DNA from: DATIHF01 sp035480955
Lineage (GTDB): Bacteria; Patescibacteriota; Microgenomatia; Woykebacterales; RBG-16-39-9b
NCBI GenBank assembly: GCA_035480955.1
Contig: DATIHF010000057.1
Coordinates: 1 to 16,775, forward strand
Direction of reading: 5' to 3'
Length of the DNA: 16,775 bases
Both the position numbers and the translations under genes were made by a program. Under the pieces are notes generated by a model. It was not told where the DNA came from and did no database searches. It saw only the letters and a list, made by a program, of their open reading frames with translations. Below, one piece after another: positions 7,750-14,980 of this stretch (position 1 is its first letter; each line of letters begins with the position of its first letter).

Positions 7750-8388
7750 TTTGCAGAGATCACTAGTTAGGTTAGCCAGTACTGTCTTGGAAGAGAGTCG
7801 ACCAGTTTTCATCAGCAGGTCTGCTTTTAGTAGATAGAGTGCTCCTTGACGAATTCTCCCTAAACTCCAGTTTTTTGCTTGCTCAGCGGTCTTGTCCCGC
7901 AGAAAACTGCTTTGGGAAACTTCAGACAGCTCTCCCTTTAAAACCAAGGTAATTAGTTTCAATTGGCGGACGAGGCTTCCCACTATCAACTCCTCTTCTT
8001 TAGTTGTTTCCAGTAAATACCCCAGCGTGCTCAAGGCTTGTTTTTCCTGACCATAAACTATCTGATCGGCTAGTTTGAAACTAGAAATGCTGTTTTTTTC
8101 TTTAAAAAACCAAACTTTATCCGCCTTTGTTGGTGGTACAACCGTACTGCTGTACCAAAGTAGCAAATCATAGTCTAGTTTTTCTGGGAGCACTAAATCT
8201 TTAATCGGAAAGTTTTCCAAAACTACCAGTTTCTTATCATTGAAAAGATTACTCCCGACTCTTAATAGCTGCTGTCTTTTCCCTTCGTTTTTTTCGGAAA
8301 TTGTCTCGATGAGTTGGTAGTCCGCCTTAAGTTTAAGCAGAAAATTTTTGGAAGAGACTACGTCTGGGCCGTGGAGTAAATAAATCAC
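7732..8388 (-). CDS. holA: DNA polymerase III delta subunit (HolA-like), short form
   Basis: HolA is the clamp-loader subunit that opens the beta clamp. The N-terminus MIYLLHGPD matches the start of delta subunits, and the C-terminal third (about 145-215) shows the collar-domain pattern with RQLKLI, an ALYLLKADLLMKTGRL segment and a helix near the end. At 218 residues it is far shorter than the usual 320-350: the middle ATPase-like domain is trimmed, though no frameshift is seen. The GTG start follows the LCP stop directly (TAAGTG), which indicates coupling. Its 3' end overlaps the convergent 62-residue gene by 18 bases. holA near rpsT is also seen in Firmicutes. Family call rests mainly on the C-terminal region. 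Confidence 0.72.
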   Translation of the reverse strand: MIYLLHGPDVVSSKNFLLKLKADYQLIETISEKNEGKRQQLLRVGSNLFNDKKLVVLENFPIKDLVLPEKLDYDLLLWYSSTVVPPTKADKVWFFKEKNSISSFKLADQIVYGQEKQALSTLGYLLETTKEEELIVGSLVRQLKLITLVLKGELSEVSQSSFLRDKTAEQAKNWSLGRIRQGALYLLKADLLMKTGRLSSKTVLANLTSDLCKLATSF

Positions 8389-9561
8389 TTACTGCTTCGG
8401 ATCTTTCTGAGCAGGGGTTTCACCACTAAAGAGTTTATCAACCGCGTCTTGAATTTGTGTCCAACTGTTTCCTTTTGGTAGAAGTGTGTAAGCCCCTCCA
8501 TACTGGTTTGCTGGTGGGACATAAAGATAGCTGTCCGGCGCGTTACTTAAAACTAGGGAATTGATCGCATTACTGTTTACTTCTTTTGAAAGGTTGTAGA
8601 GCGCTACTGTTGCTGAGACATCAATGTCGGTTTCGACTGATTGACCAAAGTCCTTAAATAAATTGTTGATCTTAATCGGATCCAGTAGATTTTCCGCTTT
8701 TAGTGCTTTGTCTTTCGCTGCGACTAAAACTTTTTGTTGTCGAGCCGCGCGAGCAAAGTCACTGCCTTCTCCGTTGGTTCCATGACGGGAACGGGCAAAT
8801 TCGAGTGCAGTCTGACCATTCATGTGGTTTGCCCCGGCGTTGAAATGCACGTGTAAGTAGCGACAACTAAAGGTTTTATCTGGACAATTAGCACTTTCTT
8901 TACCTTCAATCGGGTATTCGTAATCATCAAAGGCTTTGTCAACCGTCACATCAATCCCGCCAAGTGAGTCTATTCCCTGGCGAAACCCATCAAAGTCTAT
9001 TCTGGTTGAGTAGTGGATTTCATCAATTCCCAAAATCTTTTCCAGAGTTTTGGAGAGGAGAGCCATTCCCCCACCATCATACCCGCCTTGTTCACCCGAA
9101 GCGTAAACAGCATTGATTTTCCCTTGGTAACCTTTGAACTTTCCTGACGAGGGTACTACCACCCACAAATCCCGCGGAATGGAAATCATGGAAACTTTTT
9201 TGTTTTCTTTATTGACCGAGGCGACAATGATCGTGTCGGTCAGAAAACCATTTTGGTGAACGTCTCCGTTACTAGTACTGTAGGAGTAAGGGATATTGGA
9301 GCGCTTATCGATCCCAATCAGCAAAAAATTAGTTCTCCCGTTGCTCTCTTTCAATTCCCCTTCTGGATTTTTAATTAAAGACAGAGCCGCTTTCGGAGAA
9401 CGGGCAATTTGTTTGATCAGAGAGAGCGTCGGCCAATAAAGAATGTAGCCGGCGTAAAGAATTAGCGACACAAAAAGAATAATAATGCCGAATTTGAGGA
9501 AGTTTTTCTTTTTTGAACTTTTGGGTTTTTGGTGAAGTTGACCTAGGTCGACATATTGCAT
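8389..9561 (-). CDS. LytR-CpsA-Psr (LCP) family glycopolymer transferase
   Basis: LCP proteins attach lipid-linked glycopolymers (teichoic acid, capsule or arabinogalactan-like) to peptidoglycan outside the membrane. This 390-residue protein has a basic cytoplasmic start, one membrane helix (about 22-43), and a full LCP domain: IGIDKR (82-87), LTDTI (107-111), SIPRD (127-131), KINAVYASG (148-156), DSLGGIDVTV (198-207), GQTALEFARSRH (249-260) and DFARAARQQ (268-276). The arginines and aspartates that bind pyrophosphate lipid and metal are present. Two cysteines (about 226 and 233, PDKTFSC) may form an extracytoplasmic disulfide. A polar tail follows. It lies 36 bases after tpiA with a possible internal promoter. 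Substrate is unknown. Confidence 0.92.
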   Translation of the reverse strand: MQYVDLGQLHQKPKSSKKKNFLKFGIIILFVSLILYAGYILYWPTLSLIKQIARSPKAALSLIKNPEGELKESNGRTNFLLIGIDKRSNIPYSYSTSNGDVHQNGFLTDTIIVASVNKENKKVSMISIPRDLWVVVPSSGKFKGYQGKINAVYASGEQGGYDGGGMALLSKTLEKILGIDEIHYSTRIDFDGFRQGIDSLGGIDVTVDKAFDDYEYPIEGKESANCPDKTFSCRYLHVHFNAGANHMNGQTALEFARSRHGTNGEGSDFARAARQQKVLVAAKDKALKAENLLDPIKINNLFKDFGQSVETDIDVSATVALYNLSKEVNSNAINSLVLSNAPDSYLYVPPANQYGGAYTLLPKGNSWTQIQDAVDKLFSGETPAQKDPKQ

Positions 9562-9596
9562 AAGTTTTGGCTTAATTTGTTTTCCAACAGTGGGTA

Positions 9597-9605
9597 ATTA
9601 TACCA
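9597..9605 (-). promoter_or_regulatory. Possible extended -10 promoter of the LCP gene
   Basis: Minus strand TG-G-TATAAT overlaps the tpiA stop codon. The -10 is a perfect consensus and has the TG extension, but no good -35 is visible. It would give the LCP gene a leader of about 30 bases and partial independence from the glycolytic genes. Confidence 0.4.
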
Positions 9606-10308
9606 CGACAGTAGCAGCTTTCTTGGCCAATTCGATAAAGGTGGTCGGATCTAGGGAAGCTTTTCCAACTAGCACTCCTTGGAGAAACTCTTGTTTCAAA
9701 AAAAGGTCGACATCACCTTCAGAAACACTACCACCATAGAGGGTCAGCACTTTTTTCCCGAGTTTTTCACTGATTGACCCAGCGTTTTTTGAAGCTTCCT
9801 CGGGCGACTCTGGGTGATAGTCCCCTCCCCCAGAGATTGCTCCTGGCGGCTCATAAACAAAAACAATCTTGTCAGCATGCTCTTTGAAACTTGGGCTTAC
9901 TGCTAAATAGTTGTCCATTTGGGCTAGGTCGCTGATGCAAAGAATCGGAATAATATTTTCCTCGACTAAATTCTCAACCTTTTTGCCAACTTGTTCTTCT
10001 TTTTCACCGTAATATTTCCTTCTTTCTGAGTGTCCAACTATGCAATGGGTAACCAAGCCTTTGAGCATTTTTGCATTTACTTCTCCAGTGAAAGCGCCTT
10101 CTTTTTGGTCAGAAACAGTCTGTCCCCCCACTCTAACAATCGAGTCTTGCATTAGAGTCGAGAGGGTCGGTAAGCAAACAAAACTTGAGCAGACCACCAC
10201 GTCTACTTGGTTCAACTGCTCTAACTCTCCTTTTGTTTTGCCCACCCAAGCGGCAGTTTCCGCAATTGTCTTGTTGGCTTTCCAGTTGGCAATTATCAAT
10301 GGTTTCAT
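9598..10308 (-). CDS. tpiA: Triosephosphate isomerase
   Basis: Interconverts dihydroxyacetone phosphate and glyceraldehyde 3-phosphate. Catalytic residues are present: N8 and K10 in ANWK, H93 in VGHSERR (91-97), and E153 in YEPP (152-155). GGS (192-194) and LVGKASL (213-219) form the phosphate site. At 236 residues it is shorter than the usual 250. The mobile loop 6 is unusual: after the catalytic Glu it reads PPGAISGGG rather than the common PVWAIGTGK type, closer to the PP-containing archaeal form. The ATG overlaps the Nudix stop (ATGA), with a GGAGG-rich site 13 bases upstream inside the Nudix gene. Function is secure; the loop variation may alter kinetics. Confidence 0.94.
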   Translation of the reverse strand: MKPLIIANWKANKTIAETAAWVGKTKGELEQLNQVDVVVCSSFVCLPTLSTLMQDSIVRVGGQTVSDQKEGAFTGEVNAKMLKGLVTHCIVGHSERRKYYGEKEEQVGKKVENLVEENIIPILCISDLAQMDNYLAVSPSFKEHADKIVFVYEPPGAISGGGDYHPESPEEASKNAGSISEKLGKKVLTLYGGSVSEGDVDLFLKQEFLQGVLVGKASLDPTTFIELAKKAATVVV

Positions 10309-10874
10309 TGTTTTCTGAGTTCCTCCTCCGCTAATAGTAGCGCTAATTGACTCTGAGTATCAATAAAAATAGATTTTCGTTTTTTGATTGATTCAACTAA
10401 TTCAGCAAAACTGAACAGTCGTACTTCAATTACCTCATTACCATCAAGCCTCTGCTCCGCAACTTTCTCAGAATTTTTAAATAGAAAAACAAAGTTTCTG
10501 TTGCTGGAAATACTTGGGGTATGGACATAGCTTCCTAAAAAATTTGGGTCTTCACCACTGTAGCCGGTTTCCTCTTTGAGCTCTCTTGCAGCAGCCTCAA
10601 TTGGCTCTTCTCCGTCTTCAATGAAGCCAGCCGGAAGCTCGTAAATTACTTCTTTAATTCCGTTTTTGTATTGGTAGGCCAGCGGAACTTGATTATCTTT
10701 CGTTAAAGCAATGACGAAAACTGCGTCTCGTCTTTTGACTGAGAAAAAATCTTTAGCGACTTCTCCATCAGGTTTTTCTAAATCTTCTTTGTAGAGAGTA
10801 ACAAAAGGGCTGGAAAAAACTACTTCAGAGCGAAGCACTTTCCATTTTCCAAATTTAGTTTCTTTTTCACTCAT
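10305..10874 (-). CDS. Nudix hydrolase, ADP-ribose pyrophosphatase-like
   Basis: A 189-residue Nudix protein with a complete Nudix box at 83-105 (G83, E89, R97-E98-L99, E101-E102, G104). The beta-rich N-terminal domain with SSPFVTLYKEDLEKPDG and the box set in YELPAGFIEDGE resemble ADP-ribose pyrophosphatases (NudF/YqkG type), which split ADP-ribose to AMP and ribose 5-phosphate. Substrate cannot be proved from the box. It is wedged between pgk (8-base overlap at its start) and tpiA (4-base overlap at its end), so it is translated with glycolytic enzymes; a role in nucleotide-sugar or NAD-derived metabolite clean-up is inferred. No Shine-Dalgarno is apparent; coupling to pgk is likely. Confidence 0.92.
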   Translation of the reverse strand: MSEKETKFGKWKVLRSEVVFSSPFVTLYKEDLEKPDGEVAKDFFSVKRRDAVFVIALTKDNQVPLAYQYKNGIKEVIYELPAGFIEDGEEPIEAAARELKEETGYSGEDPNFLGSYVHTPSISSNRNFVFLFKNSEKVAEQRLDGNEVIEVRLFSFAELVESIKKRKSIFIDTQSQLALLLAEEELRKQ

Positions 10875-11868
10875 AGTAACCCAAGGCTTCTAGGCCGGGG
10901 AGTCTTTTAGCCTCTAAAAATTCTAGCATTGCTCCTCCACCAACAGAAACGAAATTAATTTTCTCGATCATATTGATTTCTTTCAAAGCGCTTATCGTGT
11001 CTCCTCCGCCAACTAGGCTGTAAGACTCTGAGTTGGCCACCAACTCCGCAACTTTTTTGGTCCCAACTGCGTATTTTTCTTCTTCAAAAACTCCCATCGG
11101 TCCGTTCCAAACTATCATTTTAGCGCTATTAATTTCTTTGGCAAAAGTTTCAATCGACTCTTCCCCAATATCTTTACCGTCAACATTGTCTGAAGCGACG
11201 AGGACATTTTGGGGCAGTTCAACATTTTCCACTTCAAACATGAGTTTGCCACCGACTAAGACTTTGTCGGCGACTTTTGCGAGATTGGTAATAGCGGGAA
11301 GCTTGGTTTCTAGTTTGGCTCCTCCGATAATCGCAATTAACGGGTGCTCAGGGTTTTTAAAAATCTTTGATAACTCTTCGACTTCGTGAGAAATCTCAAT
11401 CCCGGCGTAGGAAGGGAGCTGTTTGGGAATTCCCACCACTGAAGCGTGTGATCGATGTGCCACAGAAAAGCAGTCAAAAACAAAGACTTCTCCAAAAGAG
11501 GCGAGTTTTTTGGCAAAGAGGTCATCGTTTGCCTCTTCTGCTTTCCAGAAACGTAAATTCTCGAGCAAAACAACTTCTCCTTCGGCTTTCTTTTCCAAGT
11601 CCTCTTGAAAAGCGACTTCTCGAGCAAACAACTCTTTAAGTTTTGGTAAGGTAAGTTTTAAGCTGAAAGCTGGGTCTTTTCCTTCGGGACGACCCAGGTG
11701 AGAAATGATGAAAAGTTTGTTGCCTTTTTCTAGAAGTAGTTTTAGGGTCGGAATAGTTTTTTCGATTCTGGTCGAGTCTTCCACTACTCCATCTTTTACC
11801 GGAACGTCAAAATCAGCTCTTACAATGACTGTTTTTCCCGAAATAGCTTCCGAATTGATTGACTTCAT
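10867..11868 (-). CDS. pgk: Phosphoglycerate kinase, compact form
   Basis: Makes ATP from 1,3-bisphosphoglycerate. Motifs in order: RADFDVP (17-23), ISHLGRP (55-61), LLENLRF (100-106), AHRSHAS (136-142), GGAK (181-184), WNGPMGVFE (253-261), GGGDT (286-290), SVGGGAMLEFLE (307-318). The first motif has D where most enzymes have N. At 333 residues it is about 60 shorter than usual; much of the loss is between GGAK and WNGPMG, where the helix normally following the GGMANTFL-type segment is missing. No frameshift is seen and both flanks are well conserved, so it is likely active. It follows thioredoxin by 32 bases and overlaps the Nudix gene by eight. Confidence 0.96.
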   Translation of the reverse strand: MKSINSEAISGKTVIVRADFDVPVKDGVVEDSTRIEKTIPTLKLLLEKGNKLFIISHLGRPEGKDPAFSLKLTLPKLKELFAREVAFQEDLEKKAEGEVVLLENLRFWKAEEANDDLFAKKLASFGEVFVFDCFSVAHRSHASVVGIPKQLPSYAGIEISHEVEELSKIFKNPEHPLIAIIGGAKLETKLPAITNLAKVADKVLVGGKLMFEVENVELPQNVLVASDNVDGKDIGEESIETFAKEINSAKMIVWNGPMGVFEEEKYAVGTKKVAELVANSESYSLVGGGDTISALKEINMIEKINFVSVGGGAMLEFLEAKRLPGLEALGYYE

Positions 11869-11900
11869 TAACTTCTCAATTTTAACAGAGGATTAGAGTT

Positions 11901-12170
11901 TTACGAAAGATGGGGAACTATTTTTTGGATCAGAGTTTCTTTTGGTTGTGAGCCAATCGCCCGCTCAACTTCTTTTCCGTCTTTCAAAACAATATAAGTG
12001 GGGATACTCATGACACCGAAGGAGTAGGCTGTATCGTTGTCTTCGTCAACGTCAATTTTTCTCACGCTGAGTTTTCCAGAGTACTCTCCTTCAATTTGTT
12101 CGATGATTGGATCCATAACTTTACAGGGACCACACCAATCAGCACGAAAATCTAGTAATTCAATTGCCAT
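11901..12170 (-). CDS. trxA: Thioredoxin, short
   Basis: A thiol-disulfide oxidoreductase of 89 residues. The active site WCGPC is at 12-16 and the cis-proline motif MSIPT at 54-58 (Pro57). The fold begins directly at the strand MAIELLDF, so it lacks the first beta-alpha unit of the 105-residue E. coli protein, as many small bacterial thioredoxins do. I place the start at 12170 rather than at the in-frame ATG at 12248: a GGAGG lies nine bases before 12170, the added 26 residues look non-conserved, and the likely -10 box (12217-12222) falls inside that extension. It is the first gene of the unit with pgk, Nudix, tpiA, LCP and holA. Confidence 0.92.
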   Translation of the reverse strand: MAIELLDFRADWCGPCKVMDPIIEQIEGEYSGKLSVRKIDVDEDNDTAYSFGVMSIPTYIVLKDGKEVERAIGSQPKETLIQKIVPHLS

Positions 12171-12179
12171 TGTTGTTTT

Positions 12180-12184
12180 CCTCC
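12180..12184 (-). promoter_or_regulatory. Shine-Dalgarno GGAGG of thioredoxin
   Basis: GGAGG on the minus strand, nine bases before ATG at 12170. It decides the start against the longer in-frame ATG at 12248. Confidence 0.7.
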
Positions 12185-12216
12185 AGATTAAACTAACCGG
12201 GGTTCTTCCTACCAAT

Positions 12217-12225
12217 AGTATATCA
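12217..12225 (-). promoter_or_regulatory. Extended -10 promoter of the thioredoxin-glycolysis unit
   Basis: Minus strand TG-A-TATACT. The extension and five of six -10 bases match consensus; no good -35 is seen. The transcript would start around 12210 and carry a leader of about 40 bases with the GGAGG site. Confidence 0.55.
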
Positions 12226-12247
12226 CAAGACTTATCTATTTTTGACA

Positions 12248-12256
12248 TGGTAATAT
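12248..12256 (+). promoter_or_regulatory. Possible extended -10 of the helicase gene, leaderless geometry
   Basis: TG-G-TAATAT with the hexamer at 12251-12256, nine bases before the ATG at 12266. No Shine-Dalgarno precedes the ATG. The hexamer matches only four of six consensus bases and no -35 is convincing. Confidence 0.3.
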
Positions 12257-12265
12257 TAGTCTCCT

Positions 12266-14101
12266 ATGAGCATTTTAGAAGGACTAAATAAAGAGCAACT
12301 TGAGGCCGTGAAAACCACCGAGGGGCCACTACTGGTTCTTTCTGGTCCAGGTAGCGGTAAAACCCGAGTTATCACCCATCGTATTGCTTACGTGATCGAG
12401 CAAAAACTCGCCTCGCCGGAGCAAATTCTCGCCGTGACTTTTACCAATAAAGCCGCTGGGGAAATGAAAGAAAGGTTGCGGAAATTGACCCATGTTGTAC
12501 CTCCCTGGATGGGGACTTTTCATTCTATCTGTGCTCGCTTCTTGCGTGAGGATGGTGGAGCCCTCGGGGTTTCTCCTCGTTTTGTAATTTATGATGACTC
12601 TGACAGCACTGACTTGGTGAAAGAAATCTTGAAAGAGCTCGACATTGACCCGAAAAACTTTTCTCCCAATTCAATCCGCAATAGCATCTCTTCAGCCAAA
12701 AACGAATTGATTGACGAGATCGCTTACCAAGGCTTTGCGAGAGGTTATTTCCAGGAGGTCGTTGCCAAAGTTTACCTTCGCTACCAAGAGCTTTTAAAAG
12801 AGCATGGGGCACTGGATTTTGAAGATTTACTGATGAAAGCGGTTGTGCTTTTTGATAAATACCCGGAAATTTTAGAAAAATACCAAAAACGCTTTAAATA
12901 TATTCTTGTTGATGAGTACCAAGACACCAATAAGTCTCAGTACCTGCTCACCAAACTTCTGGCAAATTCTCACCACAACATTTGTATCGTGGGTGATGCT
13001 TCTCAGGCAATTTACGGTTGGCGAGGAGCAGACTATCGCAATATTCTAAATTTTGAAAAAGACTTTCCGAAAACTAAAATCATTAACCTAGCCCAAAACT
13101 ATCGCTCCACCCAAAATATTCTCTCAGCTGCCAAATCGGTGATTTCTCAAAACCGCTCTCACCCGGTACTAGATCTTTGGACCCAGAATCCCGAGGGAGT
13201 TCCCACAGTAGTTTATCAAGCGAAAAACGAGCTCGAGGAAGCTGATTTTATCATCCGCTCAATTCAAAACTTAACTAGCAAACAAGGCTACTCCTTGTCC
13301 TCTTTCGCAATACTTTACCGTACCAATGCTCAAAGCCGGGTTTTGGAAGAAGCTCTTCTTCGAGACGGTCTACCTTACACGATAGTCGGGGGGACTCGTT
13401 TTTATGACCGTCGGGAAATTCGTGACATGATCGCCTACTTGCGCTACTTGAATAATCCCAAAGACGCTCTGAGTTTCAAAAGAGTTATTAACACCCCACC
13501 GCGGGGGATCGGCCCGAAGGCACTTTCGGAAAAAGATAATCCCAAGGTAGAGAATTTCCGCTCCGAGATGGAGTCGCTCAGAGTCAAAAACGAGACCCTC
13601 AAAACTCTTGATCTCATTGATTTGGTTTTGGAGCAAACTAAATATTTATCTTATTTGGATGACGGGAGTGAAGAGTCTCTAGCAAGGATCGAGAACGTTA
13701 AAGAACTCCGCAGTGTTGCCACTGAGTTTCCGGCTTTGGAGGATTTCTTGGAAAATGTTTCTCTAGTCCAAGAAAACTATTTGCCCAACCAATCCAAGAG
13801 TGGAGAAAAGCAGGAGGCAGTAACTCTGATGACCTTACATTCGGCAAAAGGTCTGGAGTTTCCGGTTGTTTTCATGATTGGTATGGAAGAAGGGCTTTTC
13901 CCTCACAACCAATCTTTGACTGATGTCGGTCAAGTTGAGGAAGAAAGACGACTTTGTTACGTGGGGATAACCCGAGCTCAAGAACAGCTTTACCTGACCT
14001 ACACTCAAGCAAGACTTTATTTTGGAACTCGTACCGAAGGAATTATTTCTCGTTTTATCCTGGAAATTCCCGAGAACCTCCTGATCCCAATCCGCTTCTA
14101 A
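12266..14101 (+). CDS. pcrA: UvrD/PcrA-type superfamily 1 DNA helicase, compact
   Basis: A 3'-5' DNA helicase for repair and replication restart. Motifs: Q motif GLNKEQLEAV (6-15), Walker A GPGSGKT (27-33), Ia VTFTNKAAGEM (57-67), GTFHS (83-87), Walker B DEYQD (216-220), motif III GDASQAIYGWRGAD (243-256), NYRST (278-282), LHSAKGLEF (524-532), VGITRA (566-571). At 611 residues it is over 100 shorter than PcrA/UvrD. The 2B segment between PPRGIG (411-416) and motif V is trimmed just after GIG, and the protein stops soon after the last motif, without the C-terminal RNA-polymerase-binding tail. It stands head to head with thioredoxin and precedes the G5-3D gene. Confidence 0.95.
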   Translation: MSILEGLNKEQLEAVKTTEGPLLVLSGPGSGKTRVITHRIAYVIEQKLASPEQILAVTFTNKAAGEMKERLRKLTHVVPPWMGTFHSICARFLREDGGALGVSPRFVIYDDSDSTDLVKEILKELDIDPKNFSPNSIRNSISSAKNELIDEIAYQGFARGYFQEVVAKVYLRYQELLKEHGALDFEDLLMKAVVLFDKYPEILEKYQKRFKYILVDEYQDTNKSQYLLTKLLANSHHNICIVGDASQAIYGWRGADYRNILNFEKDFPKTKIINLAQNYRSTQNILSAAKSVISQNRSHPVLDLWTQNPEGVPTVVYQAKNELEEADFIIRSIQNLTSKQGYSLSSFAILYRTNAQSRVLEEALLRDGLPYTIVGGTRFYDRREIRDMIAYLRYLNNPKDALSFKRVINTPPRGIGPKALSEKDNPKVENFRSEMESLRVKNETLKTLDLIDLVLEQTKYLSYLDDGSEESLARIENVKELRSVATEFPALEDFLENVSLVQENYLPNQSKSGEKQEAVTLMTLHSAKGLEFPVVFMIGMEEGLFPHNQSLTDVGQVEEERRLCYVGITRAQEQLYLTYTQARLYFGTRTEGIISRFILEIPENLLIPIRF

Positions 14102-14104
14102 TAT

Positions 14105-14133
14105 TTGACCAAAAGGACATTTTTAGTTAAACT
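14105..14133 (+). promoter_or_regulatory. Promoter of the G5-3D gene, leaderless geometry
   Basis: -35 TTGACC (14105-14110), 17-base spacer, -10 TAAACT (14128-14133), then ten bases to ATG at 14144. The TTG at 14105, which could be taken for a start codon, is the beginning of this -35 box. Confidence 0.55.
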
Positions 14134-14143
14134 TTTAGGGCTA

Positions 14144-14929
14144 ATGAGAGCCTTCACTGTTCTTCTGGCAGGCAGAACTACTGGCTTTGTTTCTTCTTTC
14201 GAGGGCTTTTTTGCCCTGCTTTTTGCCCGAGTGAATTATTTTTCCACCGGAGCAGTCTTTCTGATTTTGGTCTTTTTCCTTTTTGAATTTATCTTTCCAA
14301 AAGCAAGTTTGGCCACAGGTCAGAGCACCGAAAGTTTCACTCTTGCTCCGCTTTCAAAGCCACTGACTGAGTCCCTCTTCACCAATTCTGTTTCTCTGAA
14401 AACTGAAGTTTTAAAATATAAAACAGTGCAGGTCTCCGACCCTTCCTTGCAACCGGGCGAGACTAAAGTTGTTAAACCCGGGTCAACTGGGAAAAAAGTC
14501 CTGCAGGTCACCACGGTCTTCCACAATGGAGAAAAATACTCCAGTGACACCTCAATTGTTTCTGAGACCAGCCCTAAAGAAGAAGTCATCGCCGTTTCTC
14601 CACAAATTTTGACGCAAACGATTTCGACCCCTTACGGACCACTCAAATACACTACTAAACTCTCGGTCTGGGCAACTTCTTATGATGCCAACTGCAACGG
14701 CTGCAGTGCCACGACTGCGATCGGTCTAAAAGCTGGCTATGGTGTCATCGCCGTTGATCCTAAAGTCATTCCTCTTAGGTCAAAGGTTTATGTGCCGGGT
14801 TATGGGATTGCTGTTGCTGGAGACACTGGTGGAAGTATTAAAGGCAATCGTATTGATCTAGGATTTGATGATATAAAAAATGGGAGCTGGCATGCTCAAA
14901 CAACTGACCTATATATTCTGGCAAACTGA
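14144..14929 (+). CDS. Membrane-anchored G5 and 3D domain cell-wall protein
   Basis: A 261-residue envelope protein. It has a hydrophobic N-terminus with a membrane helix (about 32-52, reading GAVFLILVFFLFEFIF) that serves as signal anchor or signal peptide, then a G5 domain (about 95-160, with LQPGETKVVKPGSTGKK and FHNGEKYSSDT), and a C-terminal 3D domain (about 180-261). The three aspartates naming the 3D fold are in AVDPKVIPL, AGDTGG and IDLGFDD. The 3D fold is a double-psi beta barrel shared with MltA lytic transglycosylases and with Bacillus YabE/YocH and Rpf-like proteins, so peptidoglycan cleavage or remodelling is likely. Two cysteines (NCNGCS) precede the first aspartate. The start at 14144 is chosen over an in-frame TTG at 14105, which is probably promoter. 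It follows pcrA by about 40 bases. Confidence 0.87.
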   Translation: MRAFTVLLAGRTTGFVSSFEGFFALLFARVNYFSTGAVFLILVFFLFEFIFPKASLATGQSTESFTLAPLSKPLTESLFTNSVSLKTEVLKYKTVQVSDPSLQPGETKVVKPGSTGKKVLQVTTVFHNGEKYSSDTSIVSETSPKEEVIAVSPQILTQTISTPYGPLKYTTKLSVWATSYDANCNGCSATTAIGLKAGYGVIAVDPKVIPLRSKVYVPGYGIAVAGDTGGSIKGNRIDLGFDDIKNGSWHAQTTDLYILAN

Positions 14930-14966
14930 CTAAAATTGCAATCTTTTTCCCTACAGAGAAATAGTT

Positions 14967-14972
14967 TACACT
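14967..14972 (+). promoter_or_regulatory. Possible -10 box of the FemAB gene, leaderless geometry
   Basis: TACACT lies eight bases before the ATG at 14981, and no Shine-Dalgarno is present. Four of six bases match consensus and no -35 at 16-18 bases is convincing. Confidence 0.3.
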
Positions 14973-14980
14973 GAAAGCAA

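Noticed and set aside
7746..7766. CTAGT/ACTAG inverted repeat as a terminator between the pilus unit and holA
   Set aside because: Only five base pairs, an 11-base loop and no T-run on either strand.
11033..11896. Several open frames on the plus strand opposite pgk
   Set aside because: They are shadows of a strongly conserved gene on the other strand and encode serine-rich, low-quality proteins without ribosome sites.
12242..12247. TTGACA as the -35 box of the helicase gene
   Set aside because: A 17-base spacer puts the -10 on the start codon itself, and no later in-frame start is reasonable.
12171..12248. Longer thioredoxin from the in-frame ATG at 12248
   Set aside because: The likely -10 box lies inside this stretch, the GGAGG site points to 12170, and the extra 26 residues look non-conserved.
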